DNA from: Leucosporidium creatinivorum
Lineage: Eukaryota; Basidiomycota; Microbotryomycetes; Leucosporidiales; Leucosporidiaceae
Length of the DNA stretch: 64,000 nt
Assembly (NCBI GenBank): GCA_001600635.1
Contig: BCKL01000020.1
Span: 434,001-498,000 of the forward strand
Reading direction: 5' to 3'
This document shows, one piece after another, positions 46,023 to 57,523 of this stretch (the stretch's first letter is position 1; each line of letters opens with the position of its first letter). A program made the position numbers and the translations under genes. The notes under the pieces are model-generated. The model was not told where the DNA came from. It saw only the letters and a program-made list of their open reading frames with translations, and ran no database searches.

Positions 46023-47156
46023 TCAGCGATTCCTCGTCCCCCCAAACCCGGTACTCTGCCTCATTCCCCCACCACTTCCGCTCGCGCCGTCCCCACCACT
46101 CCCCCTCGCCCTCCCCATGCCCCATCCGTCATCCCAGCCCGCCTGCCTCTGCCTGAATCTCTCCTCCTGCGCGTTCGCATACCCTCCCCTGTTCCTCAAC
46201 CCCTGTGCTGCTTGTGTACCCAACGCACCGGCTAGAGCACCGGTCCAAAACCCTGGTCGCCAGCCCGCTGCTTGCTCGGGGGGCTTGGAGCTGTAAGGAG
46301 GTGGAGGACCGCCGCCGAAACCGGGGCCTCCCCCGCCGCCGCCGCCCCAGCCCCCACCAGAGGGGCCGGAGCGGAAGAAGTTTGATATGGAGCGGCGTCG
46401 GGGAAGGAGGAAGCGGACGAGGATGGAGTAGAGAGTGTAGAGGGTGAGGAAGAGGATAGCGAGGGAGATGAGGGCTGTGAGGGGCAGGGGGAGTTAGTTG
46501 GAAGCTCGCTGATGAGGCGGTGAAGAGGGAGGAAGAGGAGAGACGCACGATGAGGCGCTTTGGTGGAAGAAGAGGAGAAGCGTGGGAGGTAGGAAGAGGT
46601 TGGACCGCCGTCCTCCAGCGCTGATGAGGTGTGGACGAGGTTATAGGTCAGGCCGCAGGAGCCTGGTGCAGAGGTCAAAGGTCAGCGATGGCTCTATAGC
46701 GAGAAAGGGGAGACGACGCACCCTTGAGGATATAAGGGTCGTCCGAGCTGTCTGCAAATCGAAAGCAGCGCCGAGGTCAGCTCCGAGTTCTTCCAACGCC
46801 TTTCGCCCCTCCTCTAGCCAGCACCAAACTCACCCCATCCCTCACATCCCACCTCCACCGCACCGAACCTAATCCCCTTGGGCAGCTCAGCCGTACAGCT
46901 CCATTCCAACCCCCCTGCTCCATCCTCGCCGACTGCCGTACACTGGACGACATCCGGCTCGTAGATCCTACAGGCCTTTCCTTGACATTGTAGTTGAGGA
47001 ACTGGCGATGTACGACGTGCAGTCGTTCGACGCCCAGAGTGAAGGGTGAGAGCGTTGAGGTTGGACACTGTGAAAGTGGGAGAGGGAGGGTCAGTGGCGT
47101 GCAGGTGGAGGGGAGAGAAGGTGTAGCTCACTAGGGATGCGTTGAGAGCGGGTCAT
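46023..47156 (-). CDS. SARAF-like store-operated calcium entry regulator
   Basis: Modelled from ATG 47156 (MTRSQRIP) joined to MSNLNALTLHSGRRTTARRT. The chain then reads SPVPQLQCQGKACRIYEPDV and VQCTAVGEDGAGGLEWSCTA, ELPKGIRFGAVEVGCEGW, DSSDDPYILKGSCGLTYNL. This is the Cys-rich lumenal domain of SARAF/TMEM66 with its conserved order of cysteines. A membrane helix follows, ALISLAILFLTLYTLYSILV, then a Gly/Pro-rich cytosolic tail ending GFGGTRNR, like the FGGT-Arg end of animal SARAF. SARAF sits in the ER membrane and slows calcium entry when stores are full. The model lacks a signal peptide, but the frame is open upstream and encodes SLLLGLILNSTAS just before the ATG, so a missed 5' exon with the true start is likely. 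Confidence 0.88.
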
Positions 47157-47603
47157 GCTGGCTGTTGAGTTGAGAATCAAGCCAAGAAGCAGTGAACGGC
47201 AAGAGGGAGAGAAGCGAGCTGCGAAGGCGGATTCAAGCTCAAGCGAGCAGCCGCGAAAGGCAGTGGTTGACGTGTCGTGAAAGATTAGATTGACGTGGCA
47301 AGGTAGAGCAGCAGTAAGACAAAGCTACAGAGAGCATAGGACCCGTACGAGAGCCGAGGAGGATAACGAGGTACAAGTCGAAGGGAAAGCCTAGCCTCCT
47401 TGAGCTTGCTTCGCCCCTTGCTCCTTGCCCTCTCACTTGTCGCCTCCTCAACTCGACTTGTCGCTGTAGCAAATCAGATCGAGGCTTCTCCTGTCCAACA
47501 CATCTACCCGCTTCTCTGCCGCCCTCCCGCTCATCTCGAAGCAGAGGCGACGAACAACGCGTCTCTCCTTCACCTCTCGGCGCTCGAGCTGCTCCTGCTC
47601 GCC
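47157..47603. promoter_or_regulatory. Divergent promoter of SARAF-like gene and MON2
   Basis: 447 bp between divergent starts. An open minus-strand frame enters the SARAF-like gene from here, so part may be a missed coding exon. A CGCTGTAGC word is at 47463. Confidence 0.5.
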
Positions 47604-50600
47604 ATGTCGACTCAGCAGCTGGCCCTCCTTCAAGCCGATTACCAAGCATTAGCAAAGGAGGCAGGCAGGCGAGAATCAAGCGTCAGAGAGGTAACTTGAC
47701 TACACCACCCTCTTCCGCCCCACTTGGGCTCAGCTCCTCAACCAGCTCACCTCGTGTCCGTCCCTCTCCAACAGGCTGCAGAGAAGGCCCACCAACTGCT
47801 CAAGTCTTCACGAGATCAGGCTCTAGCAGACCTACGCGCTGGTACGTCCTTGCAGCTCTGTCAGCCGGATTCAAAGCTCGACGTGGACTCACTCGGCTTG
47901 TACGCGCAGATCCACCACCATCAACACAACCTCTGTACCAACCCATCTTCCTCGCATCAGCCACACGTAATGTCAAGGTCATCGCTCTCGCCGTCTCAGC
48001 CCTGCAACGCCTCATCGCCAGCGGAGCAGTCCCCAAGGCGCGTCCCTTCTTTCCTCATGTTGAAGCTCTCGAGCTGACATATCGGCGCATACTACAGGGC
48101 CTCGTCAAGCAGATTCTCGATACGCTGGAACAGGTCATCCCCCAAGGCGTCGAGATCCAGCTCAAGATTCTCCAGACGCTCGTTAGTCTACTCACGACGA
48201 CCCTCACCGGCGCGGCGGATAGGAAGGGAGAGCGTCTAGTGCAGGGCGAGGAGCTAGGACAGGTGCGCTCTGGTCGTCCACTCTTACCCACCCCTGCTGA
48301 GCTGACACCTCCCCTTCCCACAGGCCCTCGAGCTCTCCCACCGCCTCTCAACGAGCAAGATCCCCGTCGTCGCTTCCACCGCCTCTGCGACTCTGCGCCA
48401 ACTCTTCATGTTCGTCTTCGAGCGCGTCAGCGAGGAAGACGCTCTCGTCCTCGCCGCCCAATCCGTCGAGGACCCGGCCCTCCTCGCCGCGCTCCCAAAA
48501 GCAAGCTTCACCCTCGACGTCCCGCCGCTGGAGCATGATGCCGCTGCACCGGTGATTCCTGTCGAGGAGGGCAAGGAGGAGGAAGATAACAAGGCCAAGA
48601 GTATTGCGCTGAGACCGGCGGCGAGGGATGCGTATCTCTTGCTGGAGGATCTGTGTCTGCTGATCTCTGGCTCGGCGGAGGGGGGACCGGATGGAGAGCC
48701 GTCGTTCTTGAGGTGGGGGAGTTTGAGTAGGACGTTTGGGTTGGAGTTGGTGGAGAGTATTGTTAGCGGGTTTGGACCTGTAGTCAGGACGGTGAGTCGT
48801 CGGCTTCCGCTCCCTCGTTTCTTCGCCGAGAAGGCTCACCCGTTTCACCCTACAGCATCCCGAGCTCCTCCTCGTCCTCCGAGCACACCTCTGCCCTCTC
48901 CTCATCCGCTTCCTCTCCTCCCCACCACACCCCACCTCCTCCTCCTCCTCCAACAGCAGCACCACCTTCTCCTTCCCCCTCACCCTCCGCCTCACCCGCG
49001 TCGTCTTCCTCCTCCTCAAGCAATTCTCCGACCTCCTCGCCCTCGAAGCCGAAGTCTTTCTCACCATGTTCGTCCGCGTCGTCGGTCCAGGCGATAAAGG
49101 CGAAGGAGAAGGTGGCCATCCTTCTGGACCGGGAGCGGGCCATTCTCCCCTCTGGATGCGGGTCCTCGCGCTCGAGATCTTTCGAGGACTGTGCGGCGAC
49201 TTTCAACTCATGATGGCCTTTTACCAACGATACGATGCGACCAAGGTCAAGAATGGAGGAGGATCGAGCGTCTTCAGCGATTTGATGACCGCCTTCAATC
49301 GGCTCGCGACCGAGAAACCTCAGGCGCTCGGCTCCGGGGCCGCCGTCGTTTACGGTAGCTCGCAGGCACCGATACTGGGGCATCAGTCGCATACCAACAG
49401 CTCGTCGGTGAGCTTGGGGGGAGCGGCGGGAATGCTGGACAGTGCGATGGAGACGGGAGTGTGGCTCGCGGGAGCAGCGGGGAGCGTCGTCGGGAGTAGT
49501 GTAGGAGCCGTCGCAGGAGCCGTACCGCCAGGACTCAGCGCCACGACCTCGACGCTCAAGCTCCAGTGTATCGACCAGCTCGACAAGGCCGACGCACCGC
49601 CAATACCCGAGACGTACATCTTCCTCCTCGCCCTCCAATGTCTCTCCTCCCTCTCCGACGGCTTTGCCACCTACACACTCTCCACCTACTCCGCCATCAT
49701 CGCCAATCGACCTCGAGGACCCGGCGAGGCAGCTTCCAGAGCACCCTCCGCGCTCGACTGGACGACCCTCGACCCCAAAGCAGACTCCAAAGTCGCCTCC
49801 CTCATCACCGTGAAGGATATGGCCGAAACCTCGTGGCCCGCCTTCCTCGCTTCCTTCTCCTTCTTCATCGCCACCAATTTGGACGACGACCTCTTCGCCG
49901 ACGTAGTCTCTGCTCTGCAGAACTTCACCTCCGTCTGCGGCGTCCTCGGCCTCGGAACACCAAGAGAAGCCTTCCTCACCTCCCTGTGCAAGTTCGCCAT
50001 GCCCCCAGCTGTCGTTTCCCACATCGCTTCCACCTCGGCCAACCAATCGGCTCATCACGACAACACGGCAGCAGGGCAGCTCAAGACGGCCACTTCATCG
50101 GTCATCTCGGCGGGAGTCGAATCTCTCGGCCTCGGCGGCGCGACTCCCAACCCCGTCGGCCTCTCGTCGCGCAATTTCGCCTGCCTCAAAGCCCTCCTCA
50201 GCGTAGCCCACTACCTCGCCGGCAGCCTCGATGCTACATGGTTCGCCGTCTTTGAGACGTTGCAGAATGCCGAGTTTGTCGTCAGGACCAACGCTTCGAG
50301 GGCGGGGAGGAAACGCTCGGCTGCAGGCGGCGGAGGAGGAGGAGGAGGAGGATCGCCCGCCGTTCCCGCTACTCCTCCACGAGGAGGAGGAGGATCAGGA
50401 CCAACGCCCATGTCGCCTTCGACGAGCGGATCAGGCTCGCACGCCCCAACCAAGATTCCCATCCTCCCGACCGAAGCGGACGAGCAAGCCATCCAACAAA
50501 GCATCGCCAAGCTCTTCGAGGTCTCGCGCTCTTTGGACGACGAGGCGTTCAAGTGGTTCGTCGGTGCCTTGTGTAGGCTCAATGGAGAGATGATTGGGAT

Positions 50601-53600
50601 TCCGATGACGGAGGATGGAGCGGTCGCGGAGGTGGGGAGCTCGGCAGCCTCGTTACCTAGTCCGGGGGAGGCGCCGCAGAACACGGCGTCGTCGAGTGAG
50701 GCGAGGTCGAGGAGGAGGACCAGTGGAATTACGACGATCAGGTCGCAGGTGAGTTTGAGCTTTCCGTCGAGGGGAAGCGCGGAGAGCTGACTCGGTGGAC
50801 TTGAACAGCGACTCGGCGAGAAGTCCTTTGGCATCTCCAAGCTCGGCGTCGTCTCGCTCCTCAACGTTCATCGCCTCATCTACCGCGAGCCTCGCATGGG
50901 GTGGGACGTCGTCACGTCCCACCTCCTACTCGTCCAGCACTACGTCGTCGCCCCTCCTTCTATCCGCCTCCAAGCCGCCGAGGTGCTGGACCAAATCCTC
51001 GTCGTCGCGCCCAAGAACATCTCCACAGGCGGAACCGACCTCCAACAGCGCGTGCAGACGCAGGTCCTCGCCGCCCTCGCCGAGCAGGCGGAGCCGAGTC
51101 TTCGTCCTCAGTCGTCGACGGATATCGAGATCAGGCGCATGGCTCTGGAAAGCCTCTTCAAGATCCTCGAGAGTAACGGGCACTCGTTCATTTCGGGATG
51201 GGAGCGCATCTTCCATGTCCTCCGCACCGCCTGCCCCTCGCCACTCCTCTACCACTCTCTCACCGCTCCCGCTTCTCCCCTTCCCGACGGTGCTCCCACT
51301 CCCAACAACGCGCCCTTCCCCTCCCAATCCCTTGACACCATCACCGAGGACGACTCCCCCGCGCTCGAAAGGCCGGCATCGAGCTACTTTGGAGGAGCCC
51401 CGACCGAGAGCAAGGTCGCAAGGACGCCGGTGCTAGTGAGGACGAGCTTTCCCTCGCTGCAGCTCATTTGTAGCGATTTCCTTGGAGGTCTTACGGTTGA
51501 GGAGTTGAGGGATTGCATTAGCACGCTCGCCGAGTTTGGAAAGCAGGCCGACGACGTTAATGTCGCTTTGACGGTGAGCTTTCGCGGCTTCTCATGTGGA
51601 TCGACTAGGCTGACTCTGCATCTACTACAGGCCGGAGGACTCCTCTGGAGCGTCTCGGACCACCTGCAAGCGAAGCGCAAGGACGGCGAGAACGACGTTG
51701 CCCACGGCGACCTCTGGATGTTCCTCCTTCACCAGCTCCTCGGTCTCTGCCAAGACAGCCGTCAAGAGGTTCGCGACGGCGCCATCACCACCATCTTCCG
51801 CTCCATCTCCCTCTACGGCTCCACCCTCGCCACGGCGACCTGGGACGCTACGCTCTGGGAGGTCGTCTTCCCCCTCGTCGAGGCCATCTCGAGCTCAATC
51901 CAGGCTCGCAATCGGCTCGTCGCTGAGCGAACAGAGGAAGGAGGCCCACCAGCGCCTGGAGAAGAGCTCGTCACCCAGCCAAACGGCTCGCCCATTCGCC
52001 TCACCGACAAGCAATGGGACGACTCGAAGACGCTCGCGCTCAGGTCGACAGGCAACGTCTTCTTCGAGTACCTGCCCATCATCGTCAAGACGGGTCGCTA
52101 CGAGGAGACCTGGGCCGCCTTCATCGGCCATCTCAAGCGCAGCTTCATCGAGGATCGACCACAAGCCGCTACCGCCGCCATGCAGTCGCTGGAGAAGGTC
52201 CTCTCGGTCTCGCTCGATGGAGGAGAAGCATCGCGTATCGCTTCGTCGTGGGAGGTCGCATGGGCAGCCTGGGACGAAATTGGCTACTCGATCGCCTCGC
52301 TCTCGCACTCGGCCTCGCCAAGCCAAGGAGGAGCCGACCCTCGCAAGACGTTCACCCAGATCAACCTCGAAGCCTACATCCGCTGCATCCTCCCCATCTA
52401 CACCCCTCCCTACATCGCCTTCGACCTCACTCGCATCCACCGCCTTCTAGCCATCCTCAAGGCCGTCCTCACCTTTTCTCGCTCCCCTGACTACCGCCCC
52501 GACGTCGACTCGCTCACTCCCCTTCAAGTCGCCGTCCTCGAAGTCATCGCCGTCATCAACCTCGAAGTGCCCGGCGCGGCGTCGGCGGTGCTCTCTGATC
52601 TCGCCGAGTACCTCACTCTCGCTTTCGTCGCTGCTTTCGACTCGGAGAGCGATGGAGGACCTTCGAGGTCGCAGAGGGTTAGCTATATTGCGTTGAGCAA
52701 GGAGACGATGCCGCACGTGCTGTACCTCTTCCAGAAGTACAAGGACGACGCTTCCATCTACGAGCAGGGAGCGGTCGAGAGGATGTTGGCGGTGAGTCGG
52801 CTCGTCATGCCGGTCAGTACAGTGCTGACTACTCATCTTCGAACAGGCCTACGCCATCCCCATCAAACTAAAGCACGACTGTCCCGCGCCAGCCAAATAT
52901 AGCTCGGCCGAGCTGCTCTGGAAGACGGCGACGGTCAACTTTCTCAAGGCCGTCAAGGATTGCGTAGCTAGCCTCCAGGTTATAGGATCAAGTGAGAACA
53001 TTCGTCGACTTTGTCTCGTAGCCCTCGCTGACCCTCAATTCGAGTAGACCTTCCCGAGGCGAGCTACGAAGGCATCTGGCGCCAGATCGTCGAGGGCTTC
53101 AAGGGCGGTCTACTGGCCGATACGTGAGCATTCCCGTTCTTCTTTTTGATCTCCACTCGCTGATCTCACCTGCCTGCAGAGATCACGTCGTCGAGCAGAC
53201 CTTCGAGGAACGGCACCAGGAGGAGAACTTTGATCTCGCTCTGCTGGGTGCGCTCGCCATCTTCAGTCGCCTTCGAGCCTCAGCTGACTCCGTGTTTTTG
53301 CAGCATCACTCGAGCAAGATGTCCTCCCCTTCATCGGCGCCCCCCTCGTGCCCGACGACCTCATCCGCCGCCTCGGCAAATACCTTCAAACGGCGAGTCG
53401 CCTCTACGAGCTCGACCTGCCCGATTCGGGCGCCGTCACGCCTTCTACTCAATCCAAGGACGATCGACGAGCGTCGTCTGCGGGATCTGGAGTCGTGAGC
53501 AGCTTCTCCGCCTCGACTGCCAAAGAGACGAGATTCGACTCAGACTTCGATCGCCAGGCCAAGGGACACGACATGTATGGTACTACAGCCGAGGTCATCG

Positions 53601-54387
53601 AGGTTGGAAGGGAACGCTTCGCCTACTGGTGCTTCGACCTGCTCTTCTTGCTGTGCTCGGACTCGAAGGAGGGTGAGTCGGTGCTGAGCTTCGGCGATGA
53701 CGAACGAGAGCTGACTCGCCTGCTTCGCAAGACCCAGGACACGAGACGGAACGGAGACGAATCGCCTCACTCTGCCTACCCTCGCTGCTGAATCGCTGCA
53801 CTGCCGTCATCCGAACCTACGTCGCCGATGCTCCTCTGCGAGGCAAGATGCCCTTCCCTCGGTGCGCTCCCTTGCTCTCGTCTCCTCGCTTGAAGTCCCG
53901 CTGATCGCATCTCATCTACAGTGTCCGTCAAGAGGAGCTCATCTTCGTCCTACAAAAGCTGCACGGCTGTCGCTTGCGTGAGGGCACACTGTGGGCGAGC
54001 ACTCAAGCCGACCCTTCCTCGGCCGCCGCCTCCTCGGCGCTCGACACCTCGCTCCCCCTCGCTCAACTCGTTCGCTCGGCGCTCCTCCGCTCGCCCCGCG
54101 CCCACCTCTACGAGCTCCACCACCAATTCACGTCCCTCCTCTGCCTCTCAACCACTTCTCCTTCCATCACCTCGGCCTACATCCCGTACCGCCGCATTGT
54201 CGGCAGCGACGAGGACGACTCCGTTGCGTTTGAAGGCCTACCGGAAGGCTTCGAGATCAAGCAAATCGGCAGAGCGGGAGAAATGGAGATGGGCGAAGGC
54301 GATGTTGTGCAGCTCGCGCTGGCCTGTTTGAAGCTGGTCGGCGAGGAAATCGGTTGTGGCGGGCTTGAGGATGTTGACAGTGTGTAG
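47604..54387 (+). CDS. MON2: Mon2 endosome/Golgi trafficking scaffold (Sec7/BIG-related)
   Basis: The longest gene here, from MSTQQLALLQADYQALAKEA to GCGGLEDVDSV at 54387, about 1,700 aa over more than a dozen exons. N-terminal DCB region: AAEKAHQLLKSSRDQALADL, QPLYQPIFLASATRNVKVIA, VEIQLKILQTLVSLLTTTLT, VVASTASATLRQLFMFVFER. HUS region: PLWMRVLALEIFRGLCGDFQ, LMMAFYQRYDA. The large central exon carries HEAT-like helices (LNVHRLIYREPRMGWDVVTS, LLLVQHYVVAPPSIRLQAAE) and the C-terminus has VRQEELIFVLQKLHGCRLRE. No catalytic Sec7 domain is present, as in Mon2 generally. Mon2 works with Dop1 and the flippase Neo1 on endosome-to-Golgi transport. An in-frame GC-AG intron at 48038-48097 should be removed. 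Confidence 0.92.
48038..48097 (+). other. GC-AG intron without in-frame stop in MON2
   Basis: The exon ends CCCAAG and the intron starts GCGCGT; it contains GAGCTGACAT as branch site and ends ATACTACAG. It is 60 nt, a multiple of three, and has no stop, so an ORF-based model would translate it. Removing it joins AVPK to GLVKQILDTL, giving the same spacing as I recall for animal MON2 at this place. Confidence 0.75.
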
Positions 54388-54598
54388 ATTTAGAGTTCTT
54401 CGTGCGATGTTCAGATCTTGTGCAGCTGTGCTTTTCCGTGCACTGGCGAGAGTTCGGCGATGCGAAGAAGGGGCTCGGCTCGCAGAGGGGAGGGGGCGGT
54501 CGCCCTCGCAGATGAGAAGAAGTAAAGAGAGGCTATTGCAGAAAGGGAGACAGTATCACTACAAGCAAGATATCCAACCTCGACCTCAGCTTCACCCC

Positions 54599-56944
54599 TC
54601 AGCACTCGTGCTTCTCGTCAAACTTGATGAGGATGGTCTTCTCCTCGGTCCAGCGCTTGACGGCCTCGATGCTGCAGAGTGTAGTCTAGTCAGCTCAGCT
54701 CTCTTCTCCCCTCAGTCATATGGTAGTCCCGCGCGAGACCGAGAGACCAGGAGCACTCACCCGACCTCCCTTTCCACGCCCGACTGCTTCCACCCTCCGA
54801 AAGCGAGCTCATGCGCAACAGCAGGAGCAGCCGTGTTGACAGTGACGGTGCCGGCCTCGAGAGCCTTGGAAACGCGGAAAGCGCGGTCGACGTTACGAGT
54901 GAAGACGGAGGCGTAGAGGCCGTCTGTGCGTGACGAGACAAGAGGATCAGCTCGGCGATGGAGAAAGACGGCTGAGAAGACGAACACTCGGTATCGTTGG
55001 CGCGCTTGATCGCTTCGTGCTCGTCTTGGAAGGTGTGGATCACGCTGTGGACGCGTGTGAAGGAGGTCAGCTGGAGGAGGGAGAGAGCAGGCTTGGCGAC
55101 CGCTCGACTCACACGACGGGGCCAAAGACCTCCTCGACGTTGATCTTCGAGTGCTCGGGGACGTTGACAAAGATGGTCGGCTCGATGTAGTAGCCCTTCA
55201 AGCAGGAGCATCAGGTCAGCGAGGAAGCGAGGCAGCGCCGAGCGCGAAACAGCTCGCCTTGCCCTCAACCCTCACACCTCCCATCTCGAGCTTGCTCTCC
55301 TTCTTGCCAATCTCAATGTACTCGAGAACCTTCTTGCCCTGGATCTCGTCGGCTTGAGGTCTGTGGCGCGCGAGGAAGGAGTCAGCTCCACACTTTCATC
55401 TCGGCTCCGACCTTCAAGGTCAACTCACCCCGAAGTCGTCGACTTGTCGAGAGGGTCTCCGTGCTGATAGGTCCCAAAGACCTTCTTGAACTCTTTGATG
55501 AAGTCGTGCGAGATGGACTCGTGGACGTAGATGCGCGAACCGGCCTGTGGAGGGGGGGAAGGCGAGAGGTCAGCTTGCTCAGCGGGGAGTGTGAGGTCGA
55601 ACAACGACGAACGATGCAAGCTTGTCCGCTGTCTGTAAGGCGAGACGTGAGCACGTCGAAGGGAGAGAGAGCTCGACCACAGGACGCACTGAACTGGATC
55701 GACTGCGAGCAGGCGGGAACAGCCTCGCGCAAGTCGGCGTCGGCGAAGACGAGCCTGCGAGGAAGAGGGGTTAGCTGAACATCCAAGAGAGAGGGCCGAG
55801 ATAGTAGCTCACGTAGGACTCTTGCCACCGAGCTCGAGAGAGACGTTCTTGAGGTTCGAAGCGGCAGCAGCTTGAGCGACTGAGGGAGGGAGCGGGAGTC
55901 AGCGCCGAGCCGAGCTGGGCAAGGGGCATGTGGACTCACCGAGACGACCAGTGCGGACCGAGCCAGTGAATGAGATCTTGCGGATCTGCATGTGCTCGGC
56001 GAGAAGTTTGCCAGTCGCGCCGCCTCCGCTAAGGATCTGGATCACGCCGGGAGGGAAGCCAGCCTCGGCGATGAGATGGCCGACGAAGGCGGCCTGCGGT
56101 AGGCGCGAAGGGTCAGCTGTGGGGGTTAGCGACGTCGACCCTCAACTCACACTAAGAGGCGACTTCTCGGACGACTTGATGATGATCGTGTTGCCAGCAG
56201 CGACGGCGGCGAGCTTGAACACGAGCCTGCAGGGGATGTAGGTGAGTAGGGAGCCTCCGATAACAGGTGAAGATGACTCGCATAGTGATGGGAACGTTCC
56301 AGGGGAGGATCGCACTGCGCAGAAGAGAGGTCAGCTTCATCGCCGAGAGGCAAGTCGAACCGCTCGGCGTCAACGACTCACGCTGCAGGAGAAGGAAGAG
56401 TCAGCGCTTCTCCCTCCTGTAGGTGAATAGAAATACTCACCGCACACTCCAAAGGGCTGACGAACGCTCATGCCGACCTGCCCAGGCGTCAAGAGGGAGC
56501 TCTCGCCGAGGACCGACTGAGCGAGCGCGGCGTCGAAGCGAAGCCGTCCCGAGTCGATGGGGCTCATGTGCTTGCCGATACTGACAGGCTTGCCCATGGA
56601 GACGGCATCGAGCTGTACGCTAGCTGTCAGCTTACCCTCTACAGCCCACGCCGATTCTCGGTGCGAGCCGAGCTCACCTCGTTAATCTTGGTCGCCTCGC
56701 GGTCGAGCAAGTCGGCGAGACGGTTGAGGTGAGCTGCACGCTGGTGGACGGGCATAGCAGCCCAAGCAGGCTGAGCCTTCTGCGCACACTCGACAGCGCG
56801 GTCGACGTCCTCCTTCGAAGCGATGGCGATGTCTGCGAGGTGCTGCTCAGTCGCAGGGTTGCAGAGGCGGAACGTCTCCTCCTTGCTGCCCGAGCAGTGC
56901 TGATTGTTGATAAACAGGCGGATTTCGTAGCTGTGAGGGTGCAT
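54599..56944 (-). CDS. Aldehyde dehydrogenase, paralogue 2, with catalytic-cysteine microexon
   Basis: ATG at 56944 (MHPHSYEIRLFINNQHCSGS); ends ILIKFDEKHEC at 54599. Full ALDH fold across many exons: [83 protein letters not shown] (catalytic Cys), KGYYIEPTIFVNVPEHS, EEVFGPVV, and FGGWKQSGVEREVG. The residues NSGQACI are supplied by a 20-nt exon at 55613-55632, flanked by a 57-nt and a 68-nt intron. The paralogue at 30213 encodes the same motif in a normal exon. No targeting peptide is obvious; cytosolic location likely. Substrate unknown. Convergent with MON2. Confidence 0.92.
55613..55632 (-). other. 20-nt microexon carrying the ALDH active-site cysteine
   Basis: Bounded upstream by the acceptor CTTACAG (intron 55633-55689) and downstream by a GTTCGT donor (intron 55545-55612, CTGACC branch, CCACAG acceptor). 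With one base from the previous exon it encodes Asn-Ser-Gly-Gln-Ala-Cys-Ile; the Cys codon is at 55616-55618. Confidence 0.85.
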
Positions 56945-57523
56945 CTTTGAGCTGTAGGCGAAGTGAAGTCGAGACGAGGCGAAGTGGAGGAAGGCAAGAG
57001 GTGCTCGACCTGGTTCGCCGCGCTTGACCGAGCTCGTGAAATCGGCCCCCGGCCTTACGATGAGGTGGTGCAGGGTACATGCAATTGCTTTTCGAGGCTC
57101 CAGGGAGCCAGCACACTGTTCCAGCAGCTCTCAGCCCACTCTGCTGCATCTCAGTCGTTTGCGCTGAGCCAGCCGGGGGCGCCCCTCGCGCCGAGATACT
57201 TCGAGGTCCCTTCGAGCTGTGCGTGATGTGCTTGGCTAAGCACAGCGACGCAGAGCCACGAAGGAACATGTACCAGTGCCCAGTAGGTCCACCAGTCCCT
57301 TCGAAACTCGCCGAATGCTCGTATCCAGCTCTCCTCTCATCGCCGAGATGCTTTCGCAGCGTGCGCCTCGCGAGCAGTACCAAAACGTACGATCGTCACA
57401 GAATGTGATGCATCTAAGCTTCCTCGCTCTGCAATTCCCAACTCCTAGCGTGCGCCGCGTCCTGCGAAGAGAAACGGTCAGCGGAAGCGACCAGCAGTTT
57501 CAAGGCGAGGTCGGCTCACCCTC
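56945..57523. other. Intergenic, ALDH-2 promoter
   Basis: 579 bp between the ALDH-2 start and the stop of the F-box-like gene. No gene recognised. It should contain the ALDH-2 promoter. Confidence 0.55.
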
